The notes under the pieces were generated by a model. That model did not search any database. It saw only the letters and a list, made by a program, of their open reading frames with translations, and was not told where the DNA came from. Made by a program: the position numbers and the translations under genes. Below, piece by piece: positions 29,501-36,943 of a DNA stretch of 64,000 nt. This DNA comes from Legionella brunensis. GTDB lineage: Bacteria; Pseudomonadota; Gammaproteobacteria; Legionellales; Legionellaceae. Within the stretch, counting starts at the first letter, position 1, and the number at the start of each line of letters is the position of its first letter. The stretch is taken from NCBI RefSeq assembly GCF_001467025.1, contig NZ_LNXV01000005.1, positions 52,237 to 116,236 of the forward strand, read 5' to 3'.

Positions 29501-30402
29501 CGGATTGCTTAACACCAATACTAGATTTGTATGCGAAGTTATATGCGTTGCAAGCTAGCAAGTCAGCTACTTATGGTGTGATTGATGTAAATAACTTAGC
29601 GCAGATCATTGAAAAGGTCTTCCTTTGGTATCAAAAAACAGACATTACTCAGAAAAAAGCTTTCGCTAATCTGTTGTTTACGCTGCAAGAAAAAGGCTTA
29701 GACAAAGACTTCTTGGCTAAACTTGGAGATGCAAAAGCTCTGAAAGATGAAACTCTGCAATTGGCTAAGCTAAAAGAAGTACTAGAAACAACTGATCTTC
29801 CATTTGAAGTTTCAGCTGAGTCTGGATTTATCGCAAAAGCTGAGACATCAACAAAAACTGTTGATGAGAAGTCAACTTCAGAAGAAACTAAGTCTGGACT
29901 TGATACAAAAGAGAAAACCCTAGCACTAATAACTGTTGAACCGCCTAAACCAACCGCTGTTGAGCAAATCATTGCTGCGGTTACCCAGGGTCAGGACAAG
30001 CGTGAGAAGAATGACATTTTAGTCAGCAAGCTCAAAGAAGAAAGTAAGCTAACTGTTAATGAACTTATTGAACTTTACAATGAAGTCCAGAAAATAAAAG
30101 GCTTAAATGAGCATAGAAATCCGCGCCTGGATACTTTTTTTGGCCTCAACAATACCACGACATGGCGACATACTTTACAAGAGTTTAGAACAATAGCTCT
30201 AGACGCTTTGTTCAAAGAAGTAGAGTCTCATGAAGACCTTGATGAGAAGTTGGCTATTCTGGAAAATGCTAAGGGTCTACCTTTATTTAAAGATCACCGT
30301 AATAATTTCGTTATTACTGGAGCTTGGGGTAGAACGACAGCTGTTAGAATGATAGACGAGAAAATAGCTGATTTAAATTCTCTCAAACCGGCTTTAGCCT
30401 AA
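26542..30402 (+). CDS. 1,286-residue candidate Dot/Icm effector with nucleoside-hydrolase-like N-terminus
   Basis: Starts at GTG with AGGAGATG upstream. Residues about 1-330 resemble inosine-uridine nucleoside hydrolases: FFTDPGKDGDDLIAT parallels the DTDPGxDDxxA calcium loop with a 2-3 residue insertion, VSIAAFDAVNDF parallels GPLTNxA, the following ITMGYN parallels MGG, and His307-Asp308 in WPHDVVAS parallels the late HDxxA motif. Residues about 650-715 hold IHDAGKGD (His657, Asp658) and HVDHDNAL, which look like an HD-type metal site. The rest is helical, with a charged linker near 1100-1140. There is no signal peptide. Such long multi-domain proteins near dot/icm genes are typical effectors. 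Substrate, activity and translocation are inference; no acidic E-block is seen at the C-terminus. Confidence 0.65.
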   Translation: MSPIVFFTDPGKDGDDLIATIHVILQAKAAGIIPADTPIKLVTTDEIPCDEKGIQNPEGQYGLRALYLNMQLAKLKQQFPTLANALPEIIAGPQTTYYQYNPEKNAFYNEDSKSLAFYPAEEVNKYYAEQACDKPSCLLSPKENAAAWIEKLQESTKEGAKLVSIAAFDAVNDFIVQIPVEDLNKFSVITMGYNKPYSKSEYEQKINDLNSLPYNARSTNPNNALEIIKNLIKMRNTNIVSGTTRSLPKYDKNSWLASFMEIISRAYPIYTEQFSGTIAEENLNTPTLLSGMVEFIKHSKYQAFWPHDVVASLMLMIELGQWEKFDLGQLKTEMLFTGIEKIPANQLRLRLVEGKTGVLIDSSVANEDKDVVIGTETQSFVFGKELDAIFFTSLLHFLAIEALPKEQKEQAAALQAQYKKILTLKAQLFEMKQDAKEESVEVLKLEQQIKSAWAVTSLMELQKQLALLAAEDKLLSDDTLYILGEENPNFSLTGFTVKQAQGFQKLIDGLVSWSETCDPSLLDENLLKWIRDLAESMQQMKFELTDSMVDNLVKTLAQVSSEKQLTPLTTTLMSELRKTALFTARGSKLLEENGKLGIEFKRTGNSMLYAIAVLSGHLSNPFPTGILGMTEQYKALISLKDQSPAYQQAFLYHLAIHDAGKGDTIKEAVKVNEEGIYFILIDKNYYRLDTTAKTISQTGKEEFNLAKAHVDHDNALEAYSIVGAKIMNCSPTEFLLWGGVPTEAVDKQAIELCDELITLCNEINIAQIVQGEIPFIVVKKGLDLFFEAYKKDPKKAELVFAHHCYDIFGGVPRDSFASINAGRSPEIHLKINLLYETLIAVAEENIGSLSSREAYHRYRQKLATAIPEITQAAEKQSKEETLAKTRLAQMLRCHLFKTVTNPETKQLTIAEGGNYDARTLLFVKSIETAFAQLSKPEQEKLVELLNRNVGVTGKPAIMVMYAPKLLLTATTGSELAAKDPVDQQVIADCLTPILDLYAKLYALQASKSATYGVIDVNNLAQIIEKVFLWYQKTDITQKKAFANLLFTLQEKGLDKDFLAKLGDAKALKDETLQLAKLKEVLETTDLPFEVSAESGFIAKAETSTKTVDEKSTSEETKSGLDTKEKTLALITVEPPKPTAVEQIIAAVTQGQDKREKNDILVSKLKEESKLTVNELIELYNEVQKIKGLNEHRNPRLDTFFGLNNTTTWRHTLQEFRTIALDALFKEVESHEDLDEKLAILENAKGLPLFKDHRNNFVITGAWGRTTAVRMIDEKIADLNSLKPALA

Positions 30403-30411
30403 GATATTAAG

Positions 30412-30436
30412 GACTCGGTGCCAAAAACACCGAGTC
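30412..30436 (+). terminator. Hairpin terminator after the 1,286-residue gene
   Basis: Stem GACTCGGTG (30412-30420) and CACCGAGTC (30428-30436) with a 7-base loop, 10 bases after the stop codon. The following tract (TAATAATATT) is only partly T-rich, so termination may be incomplete. Confidence 0.65.
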
Positions 30437-30527
30437 TAATAATATTGGTTGATTCCTGGCTATTATGGTGTTCAAATACCCTAACTCTTCCAATTTGGAG
30501 ATTACAAATGTCTAAAGAAGAAATGAT

Positions 30528-31007
30528 ATGCCGTATTGTGCGCCAAATAACGAAACAATCTTGGCAGAAAACCTGCTGCAGATGAATTTACCATTACTCT
30601 CGGAATTACTTGCTTACGAAAATAAGCAAGTAGTTCATTATTTTTGTCATCATCATCCTCATTTCTCTCATGAACAAAGCCAACAATTTTTCAATGATTT
30701 CTTAGGTTGGCTGTGGTTAAATGTTTATCGTAAAACATCTCATCGTCATACCTATTTGTTTGGTCCCATATTGATTTTAGATAAGGTCTGGCATACTTTT
30801 ATATTGCACACAGAAGATTATGTAAATTTTTGTAATCGTTACTTTGGTGAATATGTCCACCACCATATTGAACCTATTGGCAGCGAACATGAACTAAGCC
30901 CTGAAGAGCTCGCCGACTTTCTCGATGATGCCTTTGAGCTCCTTGGTAAAGAATGGATTGAACGATATTTTATGACGCTGCTTAGTGAAACTGAATACTC
31001 CCTATAG
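30528..31007 (+). CDS. Hypothetical protein with Trp-His/His-rich motif
   Basis: A 159-residue cytoplasmic protein. A conserved-looking core reads LDKVWHTFILHTEDYVNFCN followed by RYFGEYVHHHIEP, with the order Asp-x2-Trp-His-x4-His-x2-Tyr-x2-Phe-Cys-x3-Phe-Gly-x4-His-His. This resembles the DxxWHxHxL pattern of glycine-rich-domain (DUF1399-like) proteins, suggesting a metal site, but the match is distant. The start is odd: the best ribosome-binding site (TTGGAG) serves an ATG at 30508 in another frame that stops after 25 codons, while ATG 30528 has only AAGAAG. The gene precedes icmH by 224 bp. Confidence 0.6.
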   Translation: MPYCAPNNETILAENLLQMNLPLLSELLAYENKQVVHYFCHHHPHFSHEQSQQFFNDFLGWLWLNVYRKTSHRHTYLFGPILILDKVWHTFILHTEDYVNFCNRYFGEYVHHHIEPIGSEHELSPEELADFLDDAFELLGKEWIERYFMTLLSETEYSL

Positions 31008-31231
31008 TTCGCAGCATCAATAAGGACTGAGAAACCGCATGAATATCTTCATTGTAAGGATTCTAACTTTGCAGTCGTGAAAGCAATTGTCAACCGCCCC
31101 TAGATAACGTATTATCTTTAACTCAAAACATTAGCTTTGAGTAAGTAGTAGCTACTGAGTGTTTATACCAAGTCATGCTCGATTTGATATAGAAAAGAAG
31201 TTACAAGTTATTAATATTTTGGAGTGAAGCC

Positions 31232-32017
31232 ATGACAGCCGAACGCTTTTCGGCCTCTCTTGTGAACCGACTGTCATTATCCGGCACCCAACAAATGCCC
31301 CAAGGCTATTATCGCTCTAAATTATTTATTGCTCCTTTTACGACCAATCCGCTAGTAGCTGCAGCAGGCCCCTTATTATCCTTACTCGAGCGTCTATATG
31401 TTACCCCTTCGTTACCGCCAATAAACGGTATCCGAGAAAATATTGAACACGAATTACATGCTTTTCATAGTCGATTAGGCAATAAAACATATTCAGAAGA
31501 ATTAGATGCCATCGCCCACTACTTATTATGTGCCACAATCGATGAGTTATTAGGGAAAAACTATATTCGTCTTTACGGCAAAATAGCTGAATTTAAAGCC
31601 TTCACCCCCTCTTCTCATGATGGAGTGGGACCAGAGCAACGCTTTTTTGACATTATTAAGTATATTAAAGAAAGGCCCAACCAATACTTGGATCTAATTG
31701 AGTTAGCCTATTATTGTTTGATTACAGGTTTTGAAGGTGAACAACATGGGCGCAGTGATGGAAGACAAGTATTAGATAACTTAATTGAAGAATTGTATCA
31801 ATTAATTAATCAGCATCGTGTTAATAAGTCCCATCAATTATTCAAAGAACAGAAAAACGTAGATGACTTCCCCAAAAACTATAAGCCGCTAATAATCAGT
31901 TCTGTTCTTGCTGTAATAATATTGGCAGGAGGCTATCTTATTAGCCATATTCTATTAGAAAATCAGGCTAAAATTGTCCAGTTTGGACATACAGTGACAG
32001 CTAAACTGGACGACTGA
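31232..32017 (+). CDS. icmH: IcmH/DotU, inner-membrane component of the type IVB secretion system
   Basis: DotU pairs with IcmF to stabilise the Dot/Icm core complex and help it localise at the cell pole. The 261-residue protein has the DotU/TssL pattern: a short N-terminal part, a helical cytoplasmic domain (FHSRLGNKTYSEELDAIAHYLLCATIDELLG; later YYCLITGFEGEQHGRSDGRQVLDNLIEEL) and one C-terminal membrane helix (SSVLAVIILAGGYLISHIL). GGAG gives a strong ribosome-binding site. Its TGA overlaps the icmF ATG, so the two are translationally coupled. Here the pair is on the plus strand, 14 kb away from icmB with unrelated genes between. Confidence 0.93.
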   Translation: MTAERFSASLVNRLSLSGTQQMPQGYYRSKLFIAPFTTNPLVAAAGPLLSLLERLYVTPSLPPINGIRENIEHELHAFHSRLGNKTYSEELDAIAHYLLCATIDELLGKNYIRLYGKIAEFKAFTPSSHDGVGPEQRFFDIIKYIKERPNQYLDLIELAYYCLITGFEGEQHGRSDGRQVLDNLIEELYQLINQHRVNKSHQLFKEQKNVDDFPKNYKPLIISSVLAVIILAGGYLISHILLENQAKIVQFGHTVTAKLDD

Positions 32018-34941
32018 TGGATAAATCATTAACTACACTATGTGAAGCATTAAAAAGAATTCTTGGTTTTTTAAAACCACAAAATAATGCCATTTCTTTC
32101 TTACTCTTAACTGGCAAAATTAATCAAGGCAAAACTACTCTTCTGCGCCAAAGCACTTTAACACATTACCCAGTGGATACAGAAAATAGCGCTAACTTTT
32201 TTTATAATCAGCATGGCGTTATTTTAGAATTAGGGGAGTCATGGCTTAACCAGAGTAAAAATCTACTTGCCTACACCTTGAAGCAATTAAATCGTTGTCA
32301 TAGCAGTGTCAGAATTACAGGGATGATTTTATGCGTAGATAGTAGTGAATTATTATTAGCCGAACCTGTACAACTTTTAGAGCAATGTAAATCCCATGCG
32401 CAATTACTTGCGCGCTTTGGTCATAGCTTAGGTTACAGCGTCGATACAGCAATTATTTTTACTAAATTGGATGCTCTTGCTGGATTTTGTGATTTTTTCC
32501 AATCCGACCATATCAGCGAATTAACCAAACCTCTTGGTTTTTCATTAAACGCTAACAAGCAAAGAAAGAATTTACTCGAGCATTACAGAAAGCAATTTGA
32601 TCAAATGATCGAAGTTTTAGGACAGCAAATTATTAATAAATTGCACCCCGCACGCTCTAGTGTCAAGCGAACTTTAGTTAGAGAGTTCCCCTTGCAGCTG
32701 GCTAGTTTGCGAGTCCCTGTGCAATCGCTAATACAAAATTTACCGATGCAACTCTTTCGCTTACAGGCAATCTACTTTGTTAGCGCCGAGCAAGGCGGTT
32801 TAAGTGTCGACCGCTTAAACAAAAAAATTCAGCACGAGTATGCATTGACTATCCAAGATAAATATCCCCAATCCAATAATTACCGAGCTTATTTTATAGA
32901 GGGTACCATTAGGGCATTTCAAGAGCAGACAAAACGTTACACCGCCCAAATGAATGCGACGCAAAAATGGTTAATCGGTTTAGGAGCCGGTATCGTCAGC
33001 CTATCGCTCGTGTGGCTTGTACAGCAACATTTTAAAACTTCTCGCTTATTAGATGAAGCGAGTAAAGAATTAATTGCTTATGAAACTTTCCTTGGCCAGG
33101 CAAATGATAAAACCTCAGCGCTTTACCACTTATCACTGGCAGCAGCAAAATTACAACAAATACCTACTAATCTCTTATCTGTTTCGGGAGTCGAGCAATT
33201 AAAAAATCAACTTCATTCAAATGCCAAACATCATCTGCATGATGATTTTCTACCGGAACTAATTGCGGGAATTGAACACATTATTTTAGACCCGACTCAA
33301 ACTCAAATAGCACGTTATCAGGCTTTAAAGATATATCTGATGTTAGGTGAGCCAGAACATTATTCAGAAGCAGAAGTTAAGAATTGGTTTAGTGAGTACT
33401 GGAAAGCGAATAACCAGCAAAACACTTTACATAAAAAATTAACTCTACTTCAGCATGCTTTAAGACAGCCTATGCAGCCAGTAGCTATTAACCGACAATT
33501 AGTCAGTGATGTTCGCAATTACCTCAATGCGTTACCAGCAACCTACCTATACTACACTTTAGCAAAAAATAATTTCCCTTCCTCCACTCAAAATATTGCG
33601 ATTGAAGGATTTGAATTACCTAGTAAAGAGCTGCCTTACTACTACACAAAAGCAGGATTTAAAGAAATTATTGCGGTTTTACCTAAGGTTTCAGCACAGT
33701 TACAACGTGAAAACTGGGTTCTTGCTCGCCAAGATCTGAATAATTTACACGCCCAACTAGAACAAGCTTATTGCTTTGAATACGTGACTTGGTGGCAAAA
33801 TTTTATACGTCGAACAAAACCTTTCCATTATCAAGATTATCAGCAAGCAAGACAGCTTACACAAACACTGTATCGCACGAATGCGATGACTAAGCTTATT
33901 CAACTTATTCAGCAACAAACTGCTCCTGAGCCTAATGAAAACTCAGCGTTATTTAATCAAAAAATAGCGAATGAATTTACCAGTTTAAACTTAATGAGCG
34001 ACTCGGCTGCTACTGAACTTACGCAAAATATTAATGAATTAGAAAAATTCTTGACTACTCTTTCTTTAGTCAATGACAGAGGGCGAACAGCCTTTGAGTT
34101 AACAAAAGCTCGCTTCCAAGGAGGCACTTCGGCTGATCCACTGAGTACATTATACAATAGAGCGAGGCAACTACCTGAGCCTGTTGCCACATGGACAAAG
34201 CAAATTGGTGATGATACCTGGTACATTTTTATTAGTGAGAGCAAAAATTATCTCAATCAACAATGGCAGCAAATGGTTTATAATGAATATCAATTGACTA
34301 TTGCCAGTCGCTATCCCCTCGATCCGCTACAAACCACTGAGGTCTCTTTAGCAGATTTTGATCGATTCTTTTCCCCTCATGGGACTCTAAATACATTTGT
34401 AGGTAATTATCTTAAGCCATTTCTGGATACGTCTTCACCGCAATGGCAACCTAAGGAAGTCAATGGTTATGTCATGCCTATTTCCAGCGACATTACCAAT
34501 GAATTGATTCGTGCCAATGTGATTACAAATATGTTTTTCTCTCCCGACAATGAGAAAAGTAAAATTGAATTTAGCCTGCAAAAAATTAATCTGGATCCTG
34601 TGGTTGCCAATCTTCAATTAACTATTGGCAACAAAACTCTGACAGATAATCAAGGTAGCGACTCTTTCACTCAATTCAGCTGGCCTCAGAGCGATGCAAA
34701 ACTTAGTTTGGATTCCATCGAGGGTAACCACTATGAACTCGAGGAAATTGGCCCTTGGGCATTCTTTAAAATGTTACAAAAAGTAAATGTGCTAGTAGAC
34801 AGTGAGGATAGTGCCAGCTTGCAGATTTTATTTGAAGTCAATGGTAATTCCGGTCGCTATTTATTAAAAACACAGAATCAGATTAATCCATTTAGTCCTG
34901 GCATCTTAACCGGGTTTACTTTAAAACAAGAGATCACCTAA
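32017..34941 (+). CDS. icmF: IcmF, inner-membrane ATPase-like partner of DotU
   Basis: 974 residues, the usual IcmF length, homologous to TssM of type VI secretion. A P-loop is visible as LLTGKINQGKTTLL near residues 28-41, with CVDSSELLLA and IIFTKLDALAGF as GTPase-like switch segments. A transmembrane helix follows around residues 317-334 (WLIGLGAGIVSLSLVWLV), then a long periplasmic region ending in beta-rich LTGFTLKQEIT. It works with DotU to protect DotH, DotG and DotF from degradation and anchor the apparatus. Expression is coupled to icmH, and a hairpin terminator follows. Whether the P-loop binds nucleotide is not shown by sequence. Confidence 0.94.
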   Translation: MDKSLTTLCEALKRILGFLKPQNNAISFLLLTGKINQGKTTLLRQSTLTHYPVDTENSANFFYNQHGVILELGESWLNQSKNLLAYTLKQLNRCHSSVRITGMILCVDSSELLLAEPVQLLEQCKSHAQLLARFGHSLGYSVDTAIIFTKLDALAGFCDFFQSDHISELTKPLGFSLNANKQRKNLLEHYRKQFDQMIEVLGQQIINKLHPARSSVKRTLVREFPLQLASLRVPVQSLIQNLPMQLFRLQAIYFVSAEQGGLSVDRLNKKIQHEYALTIQDKYPQSNNYRAYFIEGTIRAFQEQTKRYTAQMNATQKWLIGLGAGIVSLSLVWLVQQHFKTSRLLDEASKELIAYETFLGQANDKTSALYHLSLAAAKLQQIPTNLLSVSGVEQLKNQLHSNAKHHLHDDFLPELIAGIEHIILDPTQTQIARYQALKIYLMLGEPEHYSEAEVKNWFSEYWKANNQQNTLHKKLTLLQHALRQPMQPVAINRQLVSDVRNYLNALPATYLYYTLAKNNFPSSTQNIAIEGFELPSKELPYYYTKAGFKEIIAVLPKVSAQLQRENWVLARQDLNNLHAQLEQAYCFEYVTWWQNFIRRTKPFHYQDYQQARQLTQTLYRTNAMTKLIQLIQQQTAPEPNENSALFNQKIANEFTSLNLMSDSAATELTQNINELEKFLTTLSLVNDRGRTAFELTKARFQGGTSADPLSTLYNRARQLPEPVATWTKQIGDDTWYIFISESKNYLNQQWQQMVYNEYQLTIASRYPLDPLQTTEVSLADFDRFFSPHGTLNTFVGNYLKPFLDTSSPQWQPKEVNGYVMPISSDITNELIRANVITNMFFSPDNEKSKIEFSLQKINLDPVVANLQLTIGNKTLTDNQGSDSFTQFSWPQSDAKLSLDSIEGNHYELEEIGPWAFFKMLQKVNVLVDSEDSASLQILFEVNGNSGRYLLKTQNQINPFSPGILTGFTLKQEIT

Positions 34942-34993
34942 CATTAATGACTTGTTAGGCCTACCCTCAAGTAAATCATTGGGAGCGTAACCT

Positions 34994-35021
34994 GCCCGTA
35001 TTAACATGAAATACGGGCTTT
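34994..35021 (+). terminator. Hairpin terminator after icmF
   Basis: Perfect 9-bp stem GCCCGTATT (34994-35002) and AATACGGGC (35010-35018) followed by TTTC, between the convergent icmF and dsbD genes. Confidence 0.65.
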
Positions 35022-35025
35022 CAAT

Positions 35026-36381
35026 TTAAGTTGCTGAATGAAGTTGTTTTAATAACACAATCAACGCATTTTTATCAATATACCCCACAGCGTTTAGCCT
35101 GGTCAGCTGCTCTCCCTTTGCGTTAAAGAAAAGCATGGTAGGTGTACCGTAAATAGCAAAGAGCCGTTTAATTTTACTGACTTCCTGACTGTCACTCTCA
35201 CTAATGTTCACCTTGATATTTACTAATCCTGCCATTGCCTTAGCTACTTCAGGCTGATTAAAAACCTTGCTATCCATTTCCTGACAATCACTGCACCAAG
35301 TCGCATAAAATTCAAGAAAAACTGCCTTATTTTCTTTTTTGGCAACCAGTAGTTTTTCTTGTATAGCCTGCAAGTTATTAACATGAATAAATGATTCTGC
35401 TTCTGATGCAATAACTTTGTTATTTGTCATCAGTGTAGGCACTGCTGAATAAGCAATAATTCCTCCTGAAATAAGCGCAATAACCCCTACTCCTTGAAAC
35501 AAGCGCCCTAATCCAGTCGATTTAGTTCGCAGACTACCTAAGCTGATACTACCGACAATCAATAATATTGCCCATAAAAGTTTAACGACTTCTTCAGGTA
35601 AAATTCGCGCCAACATCCAAATAGCCATGGCGATCATAATGATACCGAAAAATTGCTTGATTTTTATCATCCATGGCCCTGTTTTAGGTAGCAATGAACC
35701 GTGACCTGCTCCTACCAAAATCAAAGGTATACCCATCCCTAAAGCCATAACAAAAAGAATCAGCCCCCCCATTCCAGCCTGACCACTTTGGCCAATATAA
35801 GTCAGAACACCAATTAATGGCGCAGTGACACATGGCGAAACAATTAAAGTCGAAATAACTCCCATAATCGCGACAGAGGCTAAATTGGTCCTGCCATTTT
35901 TCTGGCTAAAAGATGTCAGTTTGGCACTGATTTTCGAAGGCATGCGTAACTCAAATAGACCAAACATGGACAAAGCCATTAGCACAAAGATCAAACTAAA
36001 AGCAATGATTACCAAGGGGCGTTGCATTAAAGTTTGTAGGGTACTTCCCATTAAACCTGCAACCATACCAGCAGCAGCATACGTTATCGCCATGCCAAGG
36101 ACATAACTAAGTGAAAGTTTAAGAGCCTTAGCCGTCGATAAAGAACGTTGCCCCACAATAATACCTGATAAAATAGGGATCATCGGTAGAACGCAAGGGG
36201 TAAACGCTAGCAAAATACCAAGACCAAAAAATGCACTTAAATAAACTAAAGCACTATTTCCTTGAATAAAATGCATGATTGTCGTTGGATTGGAACTTTC
36301 AAATCCGGGTGAAAATGACCAGACTACATGCGAAATAAGCATGAGCGTCAAGACACTCATAAGGCGTTTGAAATTTTTCAT
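35026..36381 (-). CDS. DsbD-type thiol:disulfide interchange protein (short form)
   Basis: Carries electrons from cytoplasmic thioredoxin to periplasmic disulfide isomerases and cytochrome c maturation. After a signal-like N-terminus, the CcdA-type membrane domain has about eight helices with the redox pair in FTPCVLPMIPILSGII and VSPCVTAPLIGVL. The C-terminal thioredoxin domain has FYATWCSDCQEMD (CxxC near residues 363-366). At 451 residues it lacks the N-terminal DsbD-alpha immunoglobulin-like domain of the roughly 565-residue E. coli protein, leaving only about 40 residues there. So the final electron hand-off may go directly to another partner. Legionella carries more than one dsbD-like gene, so no symbol is given. 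Confidence 0.85.
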   Translation of the reverse strand: MKNFKRLMSVLTLMLISHVVWSFSPGFESSNPTTIMHFIQGNSALVYLSAFFGLGILLAFTPCVLPMIPILSGIIVGQRSLSTAKALKLSLSYVLGMAITYAAAGMVAGLMGSTLQTLMQRPLVIIAFSLIFVLMALSMFGLFELRMPSKISAKLTSFSQKNGRTNLASVAIMGVISTLIVSPCVTAPLIGVLTYIGQSGQAGMGGLILFVMALGMGIPLILVGAGHGSLLPKTGPWMIKIKQFFGIIMIAMAIWMLARILPEEVVKLLWAILLIVGSISLGSLRTKSTGLGRLFQGVGVIALISGGIIAYSAVPTLMTNNKVIASEAESFIHVNNLQAIQEKLLVAKKENKAVFLEFYATWCSDCQEMDSKVFNQPEVAKAMAGLVNIKVNISESDSQEVSKIKRLFAIYGTPTMLFFNAKGEQLTRLNAVGYIDKNALIVLLKQLHSAT

Positions 36382-36433
36382 TTTTATTCCTATTAATCAA
36401 ATTAATAAAGTAATACTGAAGCATTTGATGTAT

Positions 36434-36559
36434 TAGACCTCTTCCAAACTTGCTGAGGAGAGCGAAGTACAAGGAGACGCACAGCGGAGAACCGGAGTGT
36501 ACATGCCAGCACTGCATCCATGAAGCAATTCGCCCCAGTAGAGTTTGGGAAGAGGTCTA
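36434..36559. mobile_element. MITE-like element, second family (126 bp)
   Basis: Terminal inverted repeats TAGACCTCTTCCAAACT and AGTTTGGGAAGAGGTCTA match apart from one extra base. The element encodes no protein and has TA at both ends. It sits between dsbD and the 109-codon ORF, 51 bp upstream of dsbD, where it might supply or disturb the dsbD promoter. Only one copy is in this window. Confidence 0.75.
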
Positions 36560-36563
36560 TTGA

Positions 36564-36893
36564 TTAATGGGATAAGATAGGTGGTTTAAATAACCTCGAA
36601 TGCGGTGAAGTAGATTTTAACTGCCGATAGTTATAACAAAGTAAGCCGGCTAGAATAAATAAATATAAATTCTTGGTGATTTGTTCTTCAGTTATGGTGT
36701 AAAAAATTGACATTTGACAAGCAGACACTGTGGTCGTTCCACTTGAGCATTTACTGTGAGTAGTCGTGTATTGAATAGGAAAAGGCTGTTTTGATTGTTC
36801 ATAGGACAGCAATGGCTTTATAGTAAATAAAACCAGACTAACTATAATGATATAATGAAACAATGTAGTCATTACTTTCATGCAGATTATCAT
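36564..36893 (-). CDS. Small hypothetical membrane protein
   Basis: 109 codons (or 105 from the next ATG at 36881), starting 50 bp after the kdpD stop. Two hydrophobic stretches are seen, near residues 11-28 (LFHYIIIVSLVLFTIKPL) and 76-88 (LYLFILAGLLCYN), separated by a polar loop with two cysteines. No family is recognised and no strong ribosome-binding site precedes it. It ends 4 bp before the MITE. It occupies the place where kdpE would be expected but has no resemblance to a response regulator. It could be a real small protein or a chance ORF. Confidence 0.4.
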   Translation of the reverse strand: MIICMKVMTTLFHYIIIVSLVLFTIKPLLSYEQSKQPFPIQYTTTHSKCSSGTTTVSACQMSIFYTITEEQITKNLYLFILAGLLCYNYRQLKSTSPHSRLFKPPILSH

Positions 36894-36943
36894 AGCAGGC
36901 TTGCGTTATTGTGTAAAGATTAATCAAAAATTTTGAACCTCAA

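Noticed and set aside
29649..29972. 107-codon minus-strand ORF opposite the 1,286-residue gene
   Set aside because: Serine/valine-rich shadow of the charged linker in the real frame.
36564..36893. The 109-codon ORF after kdpD as a remnant of kdpE
   Set aside because: It has two hydrophobic segments and none of the receiver or winged-helix motifs, so it is kept only as a low-confidence hypothetical.
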